Shown one piece after another: positions 59,794-64,000 of a stretch of DNA of 64,000 nt. The number at the start of each line of letters is the position of its first letter. Within the stretch, counting starts at the first letter, position 1. Source of the stretch: Brevibacillus borstelensis (GTDB lineage Bacteria > Bacillota > Bacilli > Brevibacillales > Brevibacillaceae); the NCBI RefSeq assembly GCF_003710865.1, contig NZ_RHHO01000005.1:62001-126000 (forward strand), read 5' to 3'. Below the pieces are notes generated by a model that searched no databases, was not told the DNA's origin, and saw only the letters and a list, made by a program, of their open reading frames with translations. The translations under genes were made by a program, and so were the position numbers.

Positions 59794-60417
59794 TCAATCA
59801 ACCAGATTGAACCCTTTTGTCGTATAGCCGATGTCGTTTAACAGCGTTTGGAATTCGTCTTCTGGAACACGTTCTCCCCGTACGACGCGCTGGTGGATGT
59901 CAGCAATGCGCTGATAAACAGCCGGATTGGTTGAAACGTACATGATGTTGTAGCGTGTCTGCGCCTGGAGTCTGCTGCGCATCACTCCCGCTACACGCTG
60001 CTGGAGGCGGTCCGTATGCCCGTTATCGATACGTGCAGGCTTGCCCGGCGTATAGAGCACCGATGGCGTAGGATCAATACTGTCGGGTTTCGTTGCACCA
60101 TCAGGAAGCACCCCGATCAACAAATTATCCTTATACGCAAGTACCTTGATGTCGACGACACCCGGAATTCTTTCCGCTTGTGCCTCCAGAGTCCGGACGA
60201 GATCCGGCTCGCGGTGATGCCTGTTCTTTTGGACAAGCATCGCAGCCGGTCCCTTGTCTGTACCGACGTTGTCATTTTTTATATTGATCCCGTAAGCATC
60301 ATACTTGGCAGGCTCTCCGTGATAGTCTTCTCCGCCTTGTTCCTTATTCGGTGTACAGCCTGACCCGACGACTCCGGCAAGCAACAGTGCACAAAGCGCT
60401 GAACCCCATCGTTTCAA
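59794..60417 (-). CDS. YhcN/YlaJ-family sporulation lipoprotein
   Basis: A 207-residue lipoprotein. Signal peptide with lipobox GSGC (lipidated Cys21), then a hydrophilic stretch and the YhcN domain (VRTLEAQAERIPGVVDIKVLAYKDNLLIGVLPDG ... RLQQRVAGVMRSRLQAQTRYNIMYVSTNPAVYQRIADIHQRV). These proteins sit in the inner membrane of the forespore/spore. TTG 60417 start is supported by AGGAGG eight bases upstream; an in-frame GTG further up contains that site. Confidence 0.88.
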   Translation of the reverse strand: MKRWGSALCALLLAGVVGSGCTPNKEQGGEDYHGEPAKYDAYGINIKNDNVGTDKGPAAMLVQKNRHHREPDLVRTLEAQAERIPGVVDIKVLAYKDNLLIGVLPDGATKPDSIDPTPSVLYTPGKPARIDNGHTDRLQQRVAGVMRSRLQAQTRYNIMYVSTNPAVYQRIADIHQRVVRGERVPEDEFQTLLNDIGYTTKGFNLVD

Positions 60418-60492
60418 AGAAAAACACCTCCTCACTCCCTAGTGTGAGGAGCCGGAGGTATTCTTACTCGATGAGAAAACTGCTTCTTTTTT

Positions 60493-61110
60493 CTAATTCA
60501 GGATGACGAATGTTCCTTCCACGGTCTGCTTTTCATCGCCTTTTTCAGCTAGTAGCGTATATTCTTCAGCCGTTATCTTCTCCGTCCATTCAAACAAAAA
60601 TGTCCCGTCTGATTGGATCTGGACTTCGTAGCTCGCATCAATCAGCTTTCCTTCTTTGCTGCCAGCAGGCTTTTGTGCAACCGGATTTTACTCCTGCTTC
60701 CTTTCCGGCGATGTGACCAGGCTGGCTGGCGCTTTACCCTCTTCTGCTTTGTCTTTGATCAGAACGGTCTGGTTACTTCCATCCCAATTCACGTCGTAGG
60801 ATAGAGCTTCGGCAATGAAGCGAACCGGAACCATCGTCCGCTGGTTGACGATTTGGGCGGGCACATCCAAGCTGATGATCTCGCCGTTACGCTTTGCAAT
60901 CTTCCGGGAAACAATCAGTTTAATTTGGGCGTCACCCTTTTGAATCAAACCCGTTCTTGTCTGACTGTTCCAGTCTACGTCAAAGCCTAAGCCTTCCGCG
61001 ATCGGACGAAGCGGTACCAGTGCCCGGCTGTCTTTGATCAGCGGTTTTTGATCGGGGAACGCGATCGGCTTGTGATTATATTCTAAGCTCCATGGCGGTA
61101 TTCGGGCCAC
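60493..61110 (-). pseudogene. Copper amine oxidase N-domain protein, split by in-frame stop
   Basis: Residues from 61110 (GTG) to 60688 (TAA) encode a copper-amine-oxidase-N/stalk domain with two copies of the pattern ALVPLRPIAEGLGFDVDWN and TMVPVRFIAEALSYDVNWDG. The same frame stays open after the TAA for 64 more codons (60687-60493, NPVAQKPAGSKEGKL ... VEGTFVILN) with clear coding character. So a single nonsense codon divides what was probably one protein. The N-terminus has no signal peptide or good ribosome site, unlike the family, and a TAA closes the frame farther upstream. Probably a decayed gene; a sequencing error or recoded stop is possible. Confidence 0.6.
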
Positions 61111-61173
61111 ATGGAGATGCTTCCCACACGTGATAGGTGACTTCTTGCCTCCGACTTCTTTCCTATTTTCAAA

Positions 61174-61218
61174 TTGTTACAAAAATGAAACCAATTTGCT
61201 ACAAAAACACGCTACAAT
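61174..61218 (+). promoter_or_regulatory. Direct repeats and -10 box before NamZ-deacetylase gene
   Basis: TTGTTACAAAAA (61174-61185) and TTGCTACAAAAA (61196-61207) start 22 bp apart, two helical turns, and precede TACAAT (61213-61218). A tandem activator or repressor site is plausible; the regulator is unknown. Confidence 0.45.
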
Positions 61219-61260
61219 GAACATACATCGACGACATTTTTCCCGAAAGAGGCCGAAGCT

Positions 61261-63432
61261 ATGAAACGATTTATCCCCTTCCTCATTCTTGTCCTGATTT
61301 TAACCCTCATTCCTCCTGGTGGAAGCTTTGCGAACACTTCTGCGGTTCTGCTCGGAAGCGACGTGCTATTCGACCAATTTCACCATGTCATCAAAGGAAA
61401 AAAAGTCGGCCTTGTCACAAATCAAACAGGTGTAAGCAGTCAAGGAATCAGCACGATCGACCTGCTTCGCCGGGACAAATCGGTGACACTGGCGGCTTTG
61501 TACACACCGGAGCACGGTCTGGACGGGAAAACACCGGCCGGCAAATACGTTGCCTCCTACCAGCATCCCGTCTACGGCATTCCTGTCTACAGCCTCTATG
61601 GTTCGACAAGAAAGCCCACAAAGCAAATGCTCGCTGGCATTGATCTTTTGCTGGTCGACTTGCAGGATATTGGAGCCCGTACCTATACGTACATATCCAC
61701 TCTCCAATACTGCATGACGGCGGCAAAGGAGCAGGGCAAACCGATCATCGTACTGGACCGGCCCAATCCTGTTGGCGGAACCATTGTCGAAGGGCCCGTT
61801 CTGGAATCTGCCTACCGCTCATTTGTCGGTGTGGACACCCTCCCGATGGCACACGGGATGACAATCGGCGAGCTGGCGCAATTTTTCAACCGCAACATCG
61901 ACGCAAACCTGACCGTTATCCCCATGAAAGGTTATACGCGTCAAATGCTGTTCCAGGATACCGGACTTCACTGGATTCCGAGCTCTCCGCGAATACCGGA
62001 TCTGGCTGCTGTATTCGGTTATATGGCAACCGGCCTGGGAGAAGGAACCGGAATCGTCCAGGCTGACAATTTCCGCTGGATCGGCGGCGAAGGGATCGAT
62101 TCGGGCAAATACGCTGATCTGTTAAACGGAGCGCTGCTGCCTGGTGTCGTTTTTCTCCCCGAGAAGAAAGATTCAAAAGGCGGCGTCCGGCTCCAGATCA
62201 CCAATCCTCATCTGTTCAATCCGGCCAAAACGGGGATTTACGCTTTGACCTACGCTCATCAATTGAATCATTTCAAGGTTCCGAAGAGCGGAAAGACAAA
62301 AGTGATGTTTGATCTGGTAATGGGAACAAACAAAATCGGCCAGTACCTGGAGCAGGGGCTGTCCCCCAAACAGATTGAGGAGAAGTATGCAAAAGATCTG
62401 GAAGCATTTCGCAAGCTTCGCAGCAACTATTTGATCTACAATGACCAGCCTTACGTTCCTGTTCAGCCCATTCAATCAAAGAAGGGCATTTCACAGGCAA
62501 AACCTGCTGCTCCCGGCAAGCCAGGTCCAGCCAGCTCACAATCGCAGACGAAGCCGACAGCCCAGACGAAGCCAGCCGCGCAAACGCCTTTGCCGAACCA
62601 ATCAAACAACAGCACTGCGACAGCAACGCCAACTCCAGGGTCTGGCGGATCGGCAGGACTGCCCGAGTCTAAACAACCGTCTGTGGCGGGACAACCGAAG
62701 CCGGTGGCAAAACCCGCCGTACCTTCAGTTCCGTCAGCCGACCAGACGCCAGCTAAGCCGGGCGGCAGTCAGACGCAGGAAAAAGTGGCGTATCTGACAT
62801 TTGATGACGGTCCTTCTCCAATTACAACTGAGGTGCTGGACATCCTCAAGGCCCATGACGTCAAGGCGACCTTTTTCGTCGTAGGGAAAAGCGTGCCGGG
62901 ACACGAAGCGATTTTGAAACGGGCGATTGCCGAGGGGCATGTCGTAGGAGGACACACATACTCCCACAACTATCGCACGATTTATAAAGATCTCTCCTCC
63001 TTTTTCGCCGATCTGGAAAAAGGCAATCAACTGATCGAAAAGGCAACAGGAATCAAGCCGACTGTCTTTCGGTACCCAGGCGGCAGCACCAATACCGTCA
63101 GCAAGACCTATCAAAACGCAGCGCTCTACAATAACCAGCATACGGTGATGAGTGCCATCAAAACGGAGGCTGCCAAACGCGGCTATACGTTTATTGACTG
63201 GAATATCACAAACGGGGATGCCCGCAGCAGCAAGTATACGCCAGAAACGGCCTTGGCAAATATAAAGGCGCAGGTAAGAAATCAGAAAGAAATTGTCGTA
63301 CTGATGCACGACGCCGCGACCAAGAGCGCAACGGCCAAGTCCCTTCCAGCCGTAATCCAGTTCCTCAAAGAACATGGTTACCGCTTTGAAACGATCCATG
63401 CAGAGAAATCCACAGTAGCCACTGTGAAATAA
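61261..63432 (+). CDS. NamZ-like exo-N-acetylmuramidase (DUF1343, GH171) fused to polysaccharide deacetylase (CE4)
   Basis: A 723-residue secreted protein. Signal peptide 1-24. Residues 28-400 form the DUF1343 domain (GLVTNQTGVS, LYTPEHGLDGK, LDRPNPVGG, WIPSSPRIP), which in B. subtilis NamZ removes terminal N-acetylmuramic acid from peptidoglycan fragments. A Pro/Ala/Gln linker (about 401-505) leads to a NodB/CE4 deacetylase with all motifs: TFDDGPS (Asp515, Asp516), HTYSH (His565, His569), RYPGGS (604-609), DWN (Asp646) and LMHD (His683). It should deacetylate GlcNAc/MurNAc residues. AGAGG before the ATG. Single-gene unit with terminator. Confidence 0.88.
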   Translation: MKRFIPFLILVLILTLIPPGGSFANTSAVLLGSDVLFDQFHHVIKGKKVGLVTNQTGVSSQGISTIDLLRRDKSVTLAALYTPEHGLDGKTPAGKYVASYQHPVYGIPVYSLYGSTRKPTKQMLAGIDLLLVDLQDIGARTYTYISTLQYCMTAAKEQGKPIIVLDRPNPVGGTIVEGPVLESAYRSFVGVDTLPMAHGMTIGELAQFFNRNIDANLTVIPMKGYTRQMLFQDTGLHWIPSSPRIPDLAAVFGYMATGLGEGTGIVQADNFRWIGGEGIDSGKYADLLNGALLPGVVFLPEKKDSKGGVRLQITNPHLFNPAKTGIYALTYAHQLNHFKVPKSGKTKVMFDLVMGTNKIGQYLEQGLSPKQIEEKYAKDLEAFRKLRSNYLIYNDQPYVPVQPIQSKKGISQAKPAAPGKPGPASSQSQTKPTAQTKPAAQTPLPNQSNNSTATATPTPGSGGSAGLPESKQPSVAGQPKPVAKPAVPSVPSADQTPAKPGGSQTQEKVAYLTFDDGPSPITTEVLDILKAHDVKATFFVVGKSVPGHEAILKRAIAEGHVVGGHTYSHNYRTIYKDLSSFFADLEKGNQLIEKATGIKPTVFRYPGGSTNTVSKTYQNAALYNNQHTVMSAIKTEAAKRGYTFIDWNITNGDARSSKYTPETALANIKAQVRNQKEIVVLMHDAATKSATAKSLPAVIQFLKEHGYRFETIHAEKSTVATVK

Positions 63433-63443
63433 TGGCGACTCGA

Positions 63444-63475
63444 CAACCAACTCATTCGTGAGTTGGTTGTTTTTA
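63444..63475 (+). terminator. Terminator after NamZ-deacetylase gene
   Basis: Perfect 11-bp stem CAACCAACTCA / TGAGTTGGTTG with TTCG loop and TTTTT tail. Confidence 0.95.
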
Positions 63476-63524
63476 TTCCGGCAACAATATCATTGACGAT
63501 CATCTACATGGGGAGGAACATCTG

Positions 63525-63668
63525 GTGAGCTACACCTGCTACTATTGTGAGCACGAATCCGAAACGGCACATCTCATCACGTTCTTTCAAGGGACAGAGG
63601 AAAAGAACGAGCTGCTTTGCAGTTCCTGCTACGCTGATTGGCTCGAAGGCCTGAAAGTAGAACCGTAA
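63525..63668 (+). CDS. Tiny double-CxxC protein
   Basis: A 47-residue protein beginning MSYTCYYCEHES and containing a second pair, CSSC, near residue 34. Two CxxC pairs about 28 apart make a zinc-ribbon or rubredoxin-like metal site. GGAGG lies eight bases before the GTG start, and a terminator follows the stop, so the gene looks real despite its size. Function unknown. Confidence 0.65.
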   Translation: MSYTCYYCEHESETAHLITFFQGTEEKNELLCSSCYADWLEGLKVEP

Positions 63669-63677
63669 AATCATGGG

Positions 63678-63708
63678 AAAAACCGCCTGATCGATCAAGC
63701 GGTTTTTT
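63678..63708. terminator. Bidirectional terminator
   Basis: AAAACCGC-CTGA / TCAAGCGGTTTT around a short loop, with A-run left and T-run right; lies between the tiny CxxC gene and the converging acyl-CoA ligase. Confidence 0.88.
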
Positions 63709-63743
63709 CGCATTCTTTATCCGTTTTGACAAGGCTGCCTTTT

Positions 63744-64000
63744 TTAGCTCTGCTGCGAGGCCAGACTCTCGTACTTTGCCCGCAGTTCCCGTTTTAGTAT
63801 TTTTCCGCTTGGATTGCGCGGGAGGTTTTCTGCCAGGACGATATGCTTCGGAGCTTTAAACGCAGACAGTCTGGCTTTGCAAAAGTCAAGCAGCTCTTCG
63901 GCAGTCAAGGCTTCTCCCGCTTTGGGAACGACGACTGCGGCGACCGCCTCGATCCAGTATGGATCAGGGATTCCGATCACGGCTACTTCAGAAACAAGCG
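63744..64000 (-). CDS. Acyl-CoA ligase/AMP-forming synthetase, C-terminal part
   Basis: The gene enters from the right edge of the window and only its last 85 or so residues are seen. SEVAVIGIPDPYW, then PKAGEALTAEELLDFCKARLSAFKAPKHIV and LPRNPSGKILKRELR are the C-terminal lid of fatty-acid or aryl CoA ligases, including the adenylation lysine in GKILKR. Which acid it activates cannot be judged from this part. Confidence 0.85.
   Translation of the reverse strand, partial: LVSEVAVIGIPDPYWIEAVAAVVVPKAGEALTAEELLDFCKARLSAFKAPKHIVLAENLPRNPSGKILKRELRAKYESLASQQS

Overview
The window looks like a chromosomal segment of an endospore-forming, Gram-positive aerobe of the Bacillales, most like Brevibacillus or a close Paenibacillaceae relative. 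This rests on an alpha/beta-type SASP, spore photoproduct lyase, a YhcN/YlaJ sporulation lipoprotein, a repeat-rich probable spore coat protein, B. subtilis-type genes (yfkAB, ypuI, ykuE, czcD/czcO, mntABCD, msmX, dck/dgk), strong AGGAGG ribosome sites and frequent GTG/TTG starts. The genus is an inference. I see no rRNA, tRNA, insertion sequence, prophage or CRISPR array. Genes are densely packed; the only non-genic stretch over 300 bp is the hutH control region (18388-18751).

Layout. 1-8.1 kb: YfkAB C-terminus, SASP, a carbon-nitrogen hydrolase, a LysM protein, a HipA-like kinase, class I fumarase, a secreted beta-propeller protein and a TPR protein. 8.1-16.4 kb: an MBL-fold hydrolase, an YlmA-type ATPase, and three successive cyclic-di-GMP proteins (MASE3-PAS-GGDEF-EAL, PAS-AGDEF, MHYT-PAS-GGDEF-EAL). 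16.5-20.8 kb: UV endonuclease UvsE, the PSPN-repeat protein, and a solitary hutH with a complex leader. 20.8-28.7 kb: thioesterase, Cys-cluster protein, pterin dehydratase-like protein, methyltransferase, a large orphan membrane-anchored protein, two deoxynucleoside kinases and SplB. 28.8-33.3 kb: an ECF sigma/anti-sigma pair, thiD, and a DesK/NarL-type two-component system.

33.5-44.4 kb is rich in metal homeostasis genes: an mntABCD-type uptake operon whose first permease carries a cytoplasmic DtxR-like tail, a YcgR/YcgQ permease pair divergent from a CadC-type repressor, and czcO-czcD. Among them is an orphan protein with an HExxGH signature. 44.4-53.2 kb: acetyl-CoA synthetase, YkuE phosphoesterase, PucR-like regulator, MsmX-type ATPase, HAD phosphatase, subtilase, quinone reductase-like protein and YpuI. 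53.3-59.7 kb: a TetR-HlyD-ABC-2 export operon with a clear promoter/operator, and a giant AAA/TPR/BTAD regulator. 59.7-64 kb: YhcN lipoprotein, a nonsense-split copper-amine-oxidase-N domain gene, a NamZ-like exo-muramidase fused to a polysaccharide deacetylase, a tiny double-CxxC protein, and the end of an acyl-CoA ligase.

The items I consider most worth follow-up are the hutH leader (cre, promoter, 21-codon leader ORF whose stop codon lies in the loop of a perfect 16-bp terminator), the GH171-CE4 fusion, the HExxGH orphan, the PSPN-repeat protein, and the permease-regulator fusion in the manganese/zinc operon. Family assignments were made by reading motifs; no database search was possible.
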